A program made the translations under genes and the position numbers. Below are positions 7,383-14,202 of a stretch of DNA of 19,191 bases, piece after piece. Positions within the stretch are counted from its first letter, which is position 1. Each line of letters begins with the position of its first letter. The stretch is from Limnohabitans sp. GTDB lineage: Bacteria > Pseudomonadota > Gammaproteobacteria > Burkholderiales > Burkholderiaceae_C. Where the stretch lies: positions 1 to 19,191 of the forward strand of contig VEQI01000017.1 of assembly GCA_018883305.1 (NCBI GenBank), written 5' to 3'. The notes under the pieces were generated by a model. The model saw only the letters and a program-made list of their open reading frames with translations. It had not been told where the DNA came from and did no database searches.

Positions 7383-8564
7383 TCAGATCAGTTCCAGGGC
7401 AACCGCCGTGGCCTCGCCACCACCGATACACAGTGTGGCCAATCCCTTGCGCTTGCCATGGGTCTGCAGGGCATGGATGAGCGTGACCATGATGCGGGCC
7501 CCACTGGCACCAATGGGATGACCCAGGGCACAAGCGCCGCCATGCACGTTGACCTTGTCGTGCGGCACTTTCAGGTCATGCATCAGCGCCATCGGCACCA
7601 CGGCAAATGCCTCGTTGATTTCCCACAGGTCCACGTCACCCACAGCCCACCCTGCTTTGGCCAGCGCTTTTTCCGTGGCGCCGATCGGCGCGGTGGAGAA
7701 CCACTCGGGGGCCTGGGCATGCGTGGCGTGGCTGACAATGCGCGCCAAGGGCTTGCAACCCAGACGGGTGGCCGTGCTTTGACGCATCAACACCATGGCC
7801 GCAGCGCCATCATTGATGGAGGAGCTGCTGGCCGCGGTGACCGTGCCATCTTTCTTGAAGGCCGGCTTGAGGGTGGGAATTTTGTCCAGCTTGATCTTGC
7901 CCGGTCCCTCGTCGATGCTGATCACCGTATCGCCACCTCGACCCTTGACGGTCACCGGTGCGATTTCCGTCTTAAAGGCGCCCGAACTGGTCGCGGCTTG
8001 TGCGCGTTGCACGCTGGCGGTGGCAAAGGCGTCTTGCTGAGCGCGGGTGAATTGGTACTTGGCTGCACAGTCCTCGCCAAACGTGCCCATGCTGCGACCG
8101 GGTTCGTAGGCATCTTCCAGACCATCGAGCATCATGTGATCAAAGATGCGGTCATGGCCAATGCGATATCCACCCCGCGCCTTTGGCAGCAGATAGGGCG
8201 CATTGGTCATGCTCTCCATACCGCCGGCCACCAGCACCTCGTGGCTACCAGCCAGCAGCATGTCATGGGCAAACATGGCCGCGCGCATCCCGGAGCCACA
8301 CATCTTGGACAGGGTCACCGCCCCTGCGCTTTGGGGCAAACCACCCTTGAGGGCCGCTTGGCGGGCAGGCGCCTGACCCTGACCGGCCATCAGGCAGTTG
8401 CCAAAAATCACCTCGGTCACCAACTCGGGGGCAATGCCCGCGCGCTCCAAAGCAGCCTTGATAGCCACTCCGCCCAGGTCATGGGCCGCCAGACTGGCGA
8501 AGTCGCTTTGAAAACTGCCCATGGGGGTACGGGCAGCGCTGACAATCACGATAGGGTCGGACAT
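7383..8564 (-). CDS. Acetyl-CoA C-acetyltransferase (thiolase)
   Basis: This 393-residue degradative or biosynthetic thiolase interconverts acetoacetyl-CoA (or another 3-ketoacyl-CoA) and acetyl-CoA. All active-site elements are present: nucleophile C89 in LSKMCGSGMRA, the GGMESM loop (114-119), NEAFAVV (317-323), H349 in GGACALGHPIGASG (343-355) and C379 in CIGGGEATA. The full length is as expected. A TTG at 8574-8576 in frame could extend it, but the ATG at 8562-8564 follows a good GGAGG at 6 nt and is preferred. In a leucine operon the natural job is cleavage of the acetoacetyl-CoA that arises from acetoacetate, the end product of HMG-CoA lysis. Which chain length it favours is not visible. 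Confidence 0.93.
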   Translation of the reverse strand: MSDPIVIVSAARTPMGSFQSDFASLAAHDLGGVAIKAALERAGIAPELVTEVIFGNCLMAGQGQAPARQAALKGGLPQSAGAVTLSKMCGSGMRAAMFAHDMLLAGSHEVLVAGGMESMTNAPYLLPKARGGYRIGHDRIFDHMMLDGLEDAYEPGRSMGTFGEDCAAKYQFTRAQQDAFATASVQRAQAATSSGAFKTEIAPVTVKGRGGDTVISIDEGPGKIKLDKIPTLKPAFKKDGTVTAASSSSINDGAAAMVLMRQSTATRLGCKPLARIVSHATHAQAPEWFSTAPIGATEKALAKAGWAVGDVDLWEINEAFAVVPMALMHDLKVPHDKVNVHGGACALGHPIGASGARIMVTLIHALQTHGKRKGLATLCIGGGEATAVALELI

Positions 8565-8593
8565 GAAAACCTCCAATCAAGCGTTAAACAGTT

Positions 8594-8621
8594 GCCACGC
8601 CGCCCCATGGGGTCACGTGGC
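8594..8621. other. Stem-loop at the carbonic anhydrase stop, upstream of the thiolase
   Basis: GCCACG (8594-8599) pairs with CGTGGC (8616-8621), and inside it lies the 10-bp palindrome CCCCATGGGG (8603-8612), separated by a 3x3 internal mismatch. The structure covers the carbonic anhydrase stop codon and lies upstream of the thiolase ribosome binding site. There is no T-tract, so mRNA stabilisation or processing is more likely than termination, if the hairpin acts at all. Confidence 0.4.
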
Positions 8622-9281
8622 TGAAAAATGCCCGCCGCGCGGATAGCGCTTGAGGGCATTGCGAAATACCGCCATGACCTCTCCCGGGTGACTCATGCTC
8701 ACCCCGAGGTCCTTGGCCAAACCATCCTTGAGACCGTAGCACCAGCCGTGCACCGACACCTTCTGACCCCGTGTCCAGGCGTCCTGGATCACATTGGTCA
8801 TGGCCACGTTGCCCACCTGCTCGATCACATTCATTTCACACAAAACGTCTTCTTGCTGCGGCACCGCAAGATGGTCCAACCGTTTGCGATGACGCATCTT
8901 GACATCGTGCACATGACGCAACCAGTTATCCGCCAGGCCCACGCGTGCGCCGCGCAACGTTGCCAGCACACCGCCGCACCCGTAATGCCCCACCACCAGA
9001 ATGTGCTCCACCTTGAGAAAGTCCACGGCATACTGGATCACGGACAAGGCATTCAAATCCGAATGCACCACCACGTTGGCCACGTTGCGATGCACGAACA
9101 CCTCACCGGGGTCGAGACCGGTGATCTGGTTGGCAGGCACGCGGCTGTCCGAGCAGCCAATCCACAAATATTTGGGAGATTGCTGATTGGCCAGACGCGT
9201 GAAGAAGCCGGGCTGTTCGCGCTCCATGCGCTCGGCCCAGGTCCGGTTGTTGTCAAAGAGGTGTTGCAGTGCGTTTGTCAT
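8613..9281 (-). CDS. can: Beta-class carbonic anhydrase
   Basis: This 222-residue zinc enzyme interconverts CO2 and bicarbonate and is close in pattern to E. coli Can. The zinc ligands and catalytic dyad are visible: C43-S-D45-S-R47 in LWIGCSDSRVPAN, and H99 and C102 in VVGHYGCGGV. The HRNVANVV (64-71) and CEMNVIEQVGNV segments are also typical. It has no signal peptide, so it is cytoplasmic. It lies between isovaleryl-CoA dehydrogenase (48-bp gap) and thiolase (48-bp gap) on the same strand. The position suggests bicarbonate supply for methylcrotonyl-CoA carboxylase, which consumes HCO3-; this link is inferred. The ATG at 9279-9281 lacks a strong ribosome binding site. Confidence 0.95.
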   Translation of the reverse strand: MTNALQHLFDNNRTWAERMEREQPGFFTRLANQQSPKYLWIGCSDSRVPANQITGLDPGEVFVHRNVANVVVHSDLNALSVIQYAVDFLKVEHILVVGHYGCGGVLATLRGARVGLADNWLRHVHDVKMRHRKRLDHLAVPQQEDVLCEMNVIEQVGNVAMTNVIQDAWTRGQKVSVHGWCYGLKDGLAKDLGVSMSHPGEVMAVFRNALKRYPRGGHFSAT

Positions 9282-9329
9282 GACGTCGATTGTCGTCGCG
9301 CGTTCATGCCCTCCAAAGGGCCATGGACT

Positions 9330-10511
9330 TCAGCAGGTCTCCGCAAACAATTCGCGGCCAATCAGCATGCGACGAATCTCGCTGGTGCCGGCACCAATTT
9401 CATAGAGCTTGGCATCTCGCCACAAGCGCCCCAGTGGGTACTCATTGATATAGCCGTTGCCGCCAAAAATCTGCACGCCCTCGCCGGCCATCCAGGTGGC
9501 CTTTTCCGCGCACCACAAAATGACGCTGGCGCAGTCCTTGCGCACCTGGCGCACGTGCTCGGTGCCCAGCTTGTCGAGGTTTTTACCAATGGTGTAGCAA
9601 AACGATCGTCCGGCCTGCAGCACGGTGTACATGTCGGCCACCTTGCCCTGGATCAACTGGAACTCGCCAATGCTCTGGCCGAATTGCTTGCGGTCATGAA
9701 TGTAGGGCACCACGTTGTCCATCACCGACTGCATGATGCCAATGGGTCCGGCCGCCAGGACCGCGCGCTCATAGTCCAGGCCACTCATCAAGACTTTGGC
9801 GCCCTGGTTCAGACCACCCAGAATGTTCTCAGCGGGCACCTCGACGTTTTCAAACACCAATTCGCCGGTGTGACTGCCTCGCATGCCCAGTTTGTCGAGC
9901 TTTTGCGCAATGGAAAAACCCTTCATGCCCTTCTCGATCAGGAAGGCGGTGACGCCACGGGCACCCAACTCGGGTTCGGACTTGGCATAGACCACCAGCG
10001 TGTCGGCATCCGGACCGTTGGTGATCCACATCTTGTTCCCGTTGAGCAAGTAGTAGCCGCCCTTGTCCTCGGCACGCAGTTTCATGCTGATGACGTCCGA
10101 ACCGGCGCCGGGCTCGCTCATGGCCAACGCCCCCACGTGCTCGCCGGAAATCAGCTTGGGCAGGTATTTGGCGCGCTGGGCATCGCTGCCATTGCGCTTG
10201 ATCTGGTTGACGCACAGATTGCTGTGCGCGCCATAGCTCAAGCCCACGCTGGCACTGGCGCGGGAGATTTCCTCCATGGCAATCATGTGCGCCAGATAGC
10301 CCATGTCCGCCCCGCCATAGGCCTCCGGCACGGTGATGCCCAACACACCCAGATCGCCCATCTTGCGCCACAAATCCATGGGGAATTGATCGGTGCGATC
10401 AATCTCGGCCGCGCGCGGGGCAATTTCGGACTGGGCAAAATCACGGACCGCATCGCGCAAGGCGTCAATGTCCGCACCCAGGTCAAAGTCCAAGCCAGGC
10501 AATGTGTTCAT
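9330..10511 (-). CDS. liuA: Isovaleryl-CoA dehydrogenase
   Basis: This 393-residue FAD enzyme oxidises isovaleryl-CoA to 3-methylcrotonyl-CoA, the committed step of leucine degradation after the branched-chain keto acid dehydrogenase. The family-specific mark is the catalytic base at E248 within SGLDYERAVLAAGPIG, combined with a glycine where other acyl-CoA dehydrogenases keep their C-terminal glutamate (LYEIGAGTSEIRR, 369-381). The segment ALAMSEPGAGSDVISM (128-143) and WITNGPDADTLVVYAK (162-177) are also characteristic. The ATG (10509-10511) follows AAGGAG at about 7 nt. It lies 18 bp downstream of the thioesterase gene. The acyl-CoA is probably the inducer-side metabolite sensed by the upstream LiuR-type regulator, which is inference. 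Confidence 0.96.
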   Translation of the reverse strand: MNTLPGLDFDLGADIDALRDAVRDFAQSEIAPRAAEIDRTDQFPMDLWRKMGDLGVLGITVPEAYGGADMGYLAHMIAMEEISRASASVGLSYGAHSNLCVNQIKRNGSDAQRAKYLPKLISGEHVGALAMSEPGAGSDVISMKLRAEDKGGYYLLNGNKMWITNGPDADTLVVYAKSEPELGARGVTAFLIEKGMKGFSIAQKLDKLGMRGSHTGELVFENVEVPAENILGGLNQGAKVLMSGLDYERAVLAAGPIGIMQSVMDNVVPYIHDRKQFGQSIGEFQLIQGKVADMYTVLQAGRSFCYTIGKNLDKLGTEHVRQVRKDCASVILWCAEKATWMAGEGVQIFGGNGYINEYPLGRLWRDAKLYEIGAGTSEIRRMLIGRELFAETC

Positions 10512-10529
10512 GGGAATCTCCTTGCAATG

Positions 10530-10976
10530 TCATTCGTAGGTTTTAGCCACCGGGGCAATGGTCTGCTGCATGATGGCGCAATCGGACACACGACCGTCGG
10601 GGGCGTGATGGCGAACCTCGGCGGTGGTGACGATGATGCGTCGTCCCTGGCGTACCACATGACCGGTAGCGCGCAACTCCCCGTCACGAAAGGCGGCCAG
10701 AAAGTTGATCTTGTATTCCACCGTGGTGACCTCCATCGAGGGGTCAACCACGGTCAAGGCGGCGTAGCCGGCTGCGATGTCGGCCAGCGTGCCCATGGCA
10801 CCCCCATGAAAACCGCCCTGCTGCTGGGTCACGCGGTCGGAATACGGCAACGCAATCTCGACCAGCCCGGACTCGACATGCAGCAGCCGCGCACCCAGAT
10901 GCTGCATCATGCCCTGGCGCAGAAAGCTTTTGTGAACCCGCTCAAACAATTCCGCCGATGTGGGCGTGGTACTCAT
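10530..10976 (-). CDS. PaaI-type hotdog-fold thioesterase
   Basis: This 148-residue protein of the PaaI/hotdog thioesterase family likely hydrolyses acyl-CoA thioesters, perhaps to release CoA trapped in dead-end intermediates. The signature GFHGGAMGTLADIAAGYAA (55-73) contains the HGG (57-59) and the catalytic-position aspartate D66. The hydrophobic central helix and the strand EYKINFLAAFRDGELRATG follow the family pattern. Its start codon overlaps the liuR stop in an ATGA (10973-10976), which implies translational coupling to the regulator. The substrate cannot be read from the sequence. Confidence 0.9.
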   Translation of the reverse strand: MSTTPTSAELFERVHKSFLRQGMMQHLGARLLHVESGLVEIALPYSDRVTQQQGGFHGGAMGTLADIAAGYAALTVVDPSMEVTTVEYKINFLAAFRDGELRATGHVVRQGRRIIVTTAEVRHHAPDGRVSDCAIMQQTIAPVAKTYE

Positions 10977-11383
10977 GCCGTCCCCTTGGTGGTTTTGCGT
11001 CCGTGTTTGGCCAGCAAGGTGCGAGCCTCTTTTTCATGCACGGCCAGCTCATCCAGATTGGCCTCGATCTCACGCAACTGGGACTCCAGCTGGCGTCGAT
11101 GATCAGCCAGCACTTGCAGGAATTTGTGCAGCTGCGGCACCGTATCACGCGGGCTGTCGTACATCTCGATGATGTCCTTGGCCTCATTGAGTGACAACCC
11201 CAGGCGCTTGGCGCGTAGTGTCAGGCGCAAGCGGGTGCGATCCCGGGTGCTGTAGACACGCTGACGCCCACCGGGGCCGGTGCGCTGCGGCTGCAGCAAG
11301 CCCATGTCCTCATAGAAACGGATGGCCCGCGTCGTGAGGTCGAACTCCTGGGCCAGATCGCTGATGCTGAAGGTGGTGGCCAT
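10973..11383 (-). CDS. liuR: MerR-family regulator of leucine/isovalerate catabolism (LiuR-like)
   Basis: This 136-residue MerR-type DNA-binding protein has the winged helix-turn-helix at 5-70 (FSISDLAQEFDLTTRAIRFY, GLLQPQRTGPGGRQRVYS, LRLTLRAKRLGLSLNEAKDI) and a long dimerisation coiled coil at about 82-125. It contains no cysteine, so it does not sense metals in the manner of MerR or CueR, and an organic or CoA effector is likely. LiuR proteins of this layout regulate liu genes in many Proteobacteria. It is the first gene of the operon and lies 8 bp from a 24-bp palindrome, suggesting autoregulation. The C-terminus overlaps the thioesterase start by 4 bp. Confidence 0.92.
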   Translation of the reverse strand: MATTFSISDLAQEFDLTTRAIRFYEDMGLLQPQRTGPGGRQRVYSTRDRTRLRLTLRAKRLGLSLNEAKDIIEMYDSPRDTVPQLHKFLQVLADHRRQLESQLREIEANLDELAVHEKEARTLLAKHGRKTTKGTA

Positions 11384-11391
11384 GACGAAGC

Positions 11392-11415
11392 ATTGACGTT
11401 TACGTAAACGTCAAT
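11392..11415. promoter_or_regulatory. LiuR-type operator, 24-bp perfect palindrome upstream of liuR
   Basis: The half-site ATTGACGTTTAC (11392-11403) is followed directly by its exact reverse complement (11404-11415). It ends 8 bp upstream of the liuR start codon. MerR-family operators are palindromes lying within the promoter core, and a weak -35-like TTGCCG occurs on the minus strand at 11420-11425. Assignment to LiuR is inferred from position and from the second, nearly identical site. Confidence 0.85.
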
Positions 11416-11507
11416 CATACGGCAAGCCAGGGCCTTTCGGGAAATTTCGGACCTGGGGAGAACCCCTGTCGGGCCGATTGTCAGGATCAGGACAGCCAAC
11501 GCAGGAT

Positions 11508-11527
11508 TGACGTTTACGTAAACGTCA
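11508..11527. promoter_or_regulatory. LiuR-type operator, 20-bp perfect palindrome upstream of the MBL-fold gene
   Basis: TGACGTTTAC (11508-11517) is followed by its exact reverse complement (11518-11527). It shares 22 contiguous bases with the palindrome upstream of liuR; the centres are 114 bp apart. The site ends 13 bp before the ATG at 11541, and its TTGACG edge (11507-11512) resembles a -35 box for the rightward gene. The sequence identity with the first site argues that the same regulator acts on both promoters. Confidence 0.82.
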
Positions 11528-11540
11528 CAGATGAAGCACA

Positions 11541-12623
11541 ATGGGCGTCATGAATCCCCAAGAGCTGGAACTGCATTACCCCTGGAACGACACCCTGCCC
11601 GATCCCGACATGGGCATGCAAGTGGCCCCCGGCGTCTTTTGGGTTCGGATGTCATTGCCCTTCGTGCTCAACCACATCAACCTCTGGCTGCTGCGCGATG
11701 AAATCGACGGAGTCCAAGGGTGGACCGTGGTGGATTGCTGCATTGACCACCCGGCTTCGCGCGCGCAATGGGAAGGCATCTTTCTTCAGCGCATGCAGGC
11801 CTTGCCCATCCTGCGGGTCATCGTGACCCACATGCACCCCGACCACGTGGGTCTGGCGCATTGGCTATGCGACAAATTTCAGGCTCCGCTGTGGATCAGC
11901 GCCACCGACTTCTATACCGCGCGCAGCGCTTTGCAGGGCAAGCACCACTTTGGCGGCGATCGAGCGGCAGCCTTCTTTGCACTGAATGGCCTCACCGATC
12001 CCCAGGCACTGGCCGCGGTACGTGACCGGCAAGGCTACTTCAAGCAGTTGGTGCCCGACCTGCCCCCTGCCTACCGACGACTGATGGACAGACAACGCCT
12101 GATGATTGGCGGGCGCGAGTGGCACACCATCGCAGGCTATGGTCATGCCCCGGAACACATGGCACTGCATTGCCCGTCGTTGAACCTGCTCATCAGCGGT
12201 GACATGGTGTTGCCACGCATTTCCACCAACGTGAGCGTCTTTGAAACCGAACCGGATGCCAACTCTCTGACCCTGTTTCTGCAATCGCTGGACCGTTTTC
12301 TGAATTTGCCATCCGACACCCTGGTGCTGCCTTCCCACGGCAAACCCTTCACCGGGCTGCTGACGCGAATTCGGCAATTGCATGAGCACCACGAAGAGCG
12401 GTTGCGGGAGGTCATCCACGCTTGCCAGGAAAAGCCTTGCTGCGCCGTCGACATCATGCCTGTGCTGTTCAAGCGTGCGCTGGACCTGCACCAAACCACC
12501 TTTGCCCTGGGTGAATCACTGGCCCATCTGCATGCCTTGTGGCATCAAGGGCAATTGCGACGCCACAAGGATGCAAAGGGCGTGCTGCGCTTCAGTCCCA
12601 GCGAGGCACCTGCTCATCCTTGA
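11541..12623 (+). CDS. MBL-fold (metallo-beta-lactamase superfamily) metal-dependent hydrolase
   Basis: This 360-residue protein has the di-metal MBL signature: THMHPDHVG (96-104; ligands H97, H99, D101, H102), H202 in GYGHAPEH, D221 in LLISGDMVLPRIS and H266 in LPSHGKPF. The C-terminal part (about 275-350) is helical and resembles the substrate-capping segment of glyoxalase II-like members. No signal peptide is present. Thioester or ester hydrolysis is plausible, but the substrate is unknown. It is divergent from liuR and has a LiuR-like palindrome next to its start, which points to a role in branched-chain acyl metabolism. The start is ambiguous between 11541 and an in-frame ATG at 11550; neither has a clear ribosome binding site. 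Its last 32 bases overlap the convergent gene. Confidence 0.9.
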   Translation: MGVMNPQELELHYPWNDTLPDPDMGMQVAPGVFWVRMSLPFVLNHINLWLLRDEIDGVQGWTVVDCCIDHPASRAQWEGIFLQRMQALPILRVIVTHMHPDHVGLAHWLCDKFQAPLWISATDFYTARSALQGKHHFGGDRAAAFFALNGLTDPQALAAVRDRQGYFKQLVPDLPPAYRRLMDRQRLMIGGREWHTIAGYGHAPEHMALHCPSLNLLISGDMVLPRISTNVSVFETEPDANSLTLFLQSLDRFLNLPSDTLVLPSHGKPFTGLLTRIRQLHEHHEERLREVIHACQEKPCCAVDIMPVLFKRALDLHQTTFALGESLAHLHALWHQGQLRRHKDAKGVLRFSPSEAPAHP

Positions 12624-13449
12624 GTTGCGCTCGTCGGTGCGAGTAGTCCGGCAATATCTGCCCCACGGTCTCCCAGAATGCGGGGCTGTGGTTCATCACT
12701 TGAAGATGGCTGAGTTCGTGCACCACCACGTAATCGATGACCTCGGGTTTGAAGTGCACCAGGCGCCAGTTCAGACGGATCGAGCCATCCGCACTGGCGC
12801 TGCCCCAGCGCGTGGCGGCGCTGCTGAGTGAAAGCCGGTGCCACTGCACGTTCAACCGGGGCGCGAAATGCACCAACCGCTGCGTGAAATGCTCTCGTGC
12901 CTGGCGCATGAGCCAGGCCTGGACGGCATCACGCAACTGCGCCGCAGTGGCATGCTGGGGCAGCCCCACCAGCAATTGCTGCGTGGGCTCACCCGGTAAC
13001 GCCGAGGGCAGTGCTTGCAGTTGCGCGCCGCGCTCACGAAAGGGGTGGTCCGGCGCCAGCACCACACGCATCCCTTGGCCCAGGTAGGGCAGGACCACGC
13101 CGTCACGCCACTCGATGCGTGCCCCCTGCACACGCTGCTGATGCTGATGCATCTCCTGCAGTTTGCGCAAGATCCAGTCCTGCTTTTCCAGCAGGGCGGC
13201 CTCGATTTCACCCAACGGCACCCAGCGTGGCGCACTCACTTCCAGACCATCGGGGCCCACCGCCATGCCAATGGTGCGTCGACGGGATCGCTTGAAGAGA
13301 TAAAACACCTGATGACCCCGCAACTGTATGCGTCGCGTGGCTTGCGGGTGTTCAAGCAGATTGGCCGGGGAAGCCACAGAAGGTTGGACAGGCTCACGGA
13401 TGGGGGCAGGACTGAACAAGTCCAGGACCAGTTGCACCAGCCCGGCCAC
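12592..13449 (-). CDS. YgjP-like zinc metalloprotein (DUF45/WLM-type, HExxH)
   Basis: This 285-residue protein belongs to the YgjP/DUF45 family of putative zinc metallohydrolases. It has RWGSASADGSIRLNWRLV (214-231), the motif VVHELSHLQVMNHSPAFW (242-259; H244, E245, H248, with H254 or a nearby residue as third ligand) and a short C-terminal tail. Residues 1-40 form a poorly conserved, proline-rich leader. The start is a GTG at 13447-13449, preceded by GAGGA at 6 nt that overlaps the plsC stop codon; gap to plsC is 9 bp. It therefore closes the lnt-glyQS-gmhB-plsC operon. The biochemical role is not established; some family members have been described as acting on nucleotides or peptides. Confidence 0.85.
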   Translation of the reverse strand: MAGLVQLVLDLFSPAPIREPVQPSVASPANLLEHPQATRRIQLRGHQVFYLFKRSRRRTIGMAVGPDGLEVSAPRWVPLGEIEAALLEKQDWILRKLQEMHQHQQRVQGARIEWRDGVVLPYLGQGMRVVLAPDHPFRERGAQLQALPSALPGEPTQQLLVGLPQHATAAQLRDAVQAWLMRQAREHFTQRLVHFAPRLNVQWHRLSLSSAATRWGSASADGSIRLNWRLVHFKPEVIDYVVVHELSHLQVMNHSPAFWETVGQILPDYSHRRAQLKDEQVPRWD

Positions 13450-13458
13450 AGCGGATCC

Positions 13459-14202
13459 TCAGCGGGGATAGGCATCCGGATCGAGGCGCTGCATCTCGCC
13501 CTCGATCCAGGATTGCACTTGTTGCATCAACTCGTCGGCGTCTCGTCCCTGACTGGAAATGGCGGGACCGATGGACACCTCCACCACACCGGGATACTTG
13601 ACGAAGGCGCGGCGCGGCCAGCAGCGGCCGGATGTGACAGCGATAGGGATCACCGGTGCGCCGGTTTCAATGGCCAGGCGCGTGCCGCCGGTTTTGTAGC
13701 TGCCCACCTCACCACGCGCAATGCGTGTTCCCTCGGGGAACATGATGACCCAGATGCCTTGATCGAGCAGCGCCTTGCCTTGTGTGACCACTTTGGCAAA
13801 AGCTTGCGTGCGCTGGCTGCGATCGATGTGGATCATGTCCAGTCGCCCCATCGCCCAGCCGAAAAAGGGAATGCGCAATAACTCGCGCTTGAAGACGTAG
13901 GCCAGTGGATGCGGCATGATGGCCGGCATCAGAAAAGTTTCATAGGTGGATTGGTGCTTGACCAGCAGCACCGCCGGACTGGTCTTGCCCTGCGGCAGGT
14001 TTTCCCGGCCCTGCACCCGGTAACGAATACCGATCAACCACCGCGCGCTGTTCACACTCAGGCGCAACCAGGCCGCCGCCACCCAATACAAGCGTTCACC
14101 CCGCACGCCCAAGGCGGCCAGGATCAAAATGAACAAGGCATAAGGCACCACGGTCAGCAGCAGAAAGAGTGCGTGCAGCACCGAGCGGATCAGGTTCATC
14201 AT
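13459..14202 (-). CDS. plsC: 1-acyl-sn-glycerol-3-phosphate acyltransferase (PlsC type)
   Basis: This 247-residue membrane-associated acyltransferase probably converts lysophosphatidic acid to phosphatidic acid. A hydrophobic N-terminal segment (about 8-32) anchors it. The acyltransferase motifs are KHQSTYETF (82-90), containing the catalytic histidine H83; GRLDMIHIDRS (119-129); and IMFPEGTRIARGE (153-165). Further on come the K170-T-G-G-T segment and PVIPIAV (183-189). The catalytic motif reads H-x4-E rather than the canonical H-x4-D. The start ATG at 14200-14202 overlaps the gmhB stop in an ATGA; a second in-frame ATG follows immediately. A lyso-ornithine lipid or other acyltransferase function cannot be excluded. 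Confidence 0.9.
   Translation of the reverse strand: MMNLIRSVLHALFLLLTVVPYALFILILAALGVRGERLYWVAAAWLRLSVNSARWLIGIRYRVQGRENLPQGKTSPAVLLVKHQSTYETFLMPAIMPHPLAYVFKRELLRIPFFGWAMGRLDMIHIDRSQRTQAFAKVVTQGKALLDQGIWVIMFPEGTRIARGEVGSYKTGGTRLAIETGAPVIPIAVTSGRCWPRRAFVKYPGVVEVSIGPAISSQGRDADELMQQVQSWIEGEMQRLDPDAYPR

Noticed and set aside
6786..8624. A 612-codon plus-strand open frame opposite the SDR and thiolase genes
   Set aside because: It spans two unrelated real genes and the gap between them, and its composition is that of an antisense frame.
8628..11102. An 824-codon open frame on the plus strand, antisense to the carbonic anhydrase, isovaleryl-CoA dehydrogenase and thioesterase genes
   Set aside because: Its translation is rich in H, Q, A and G with no recognisable domain, and it lies opposite three genes with full catalytic motifs. 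Long open antisense frames are normal in GC-rich DNA with strong third-position bias.
11430..11500. Short inverted repeats (CCAGG/CCTGG, GGGG-AGA-ACCCC, CTGTC/GACAG) between the two palindromes
   Set aside because: Arms of 4-5 bp in GC-rich DNA are expected by chance and are far weaker than the two flanking operators.
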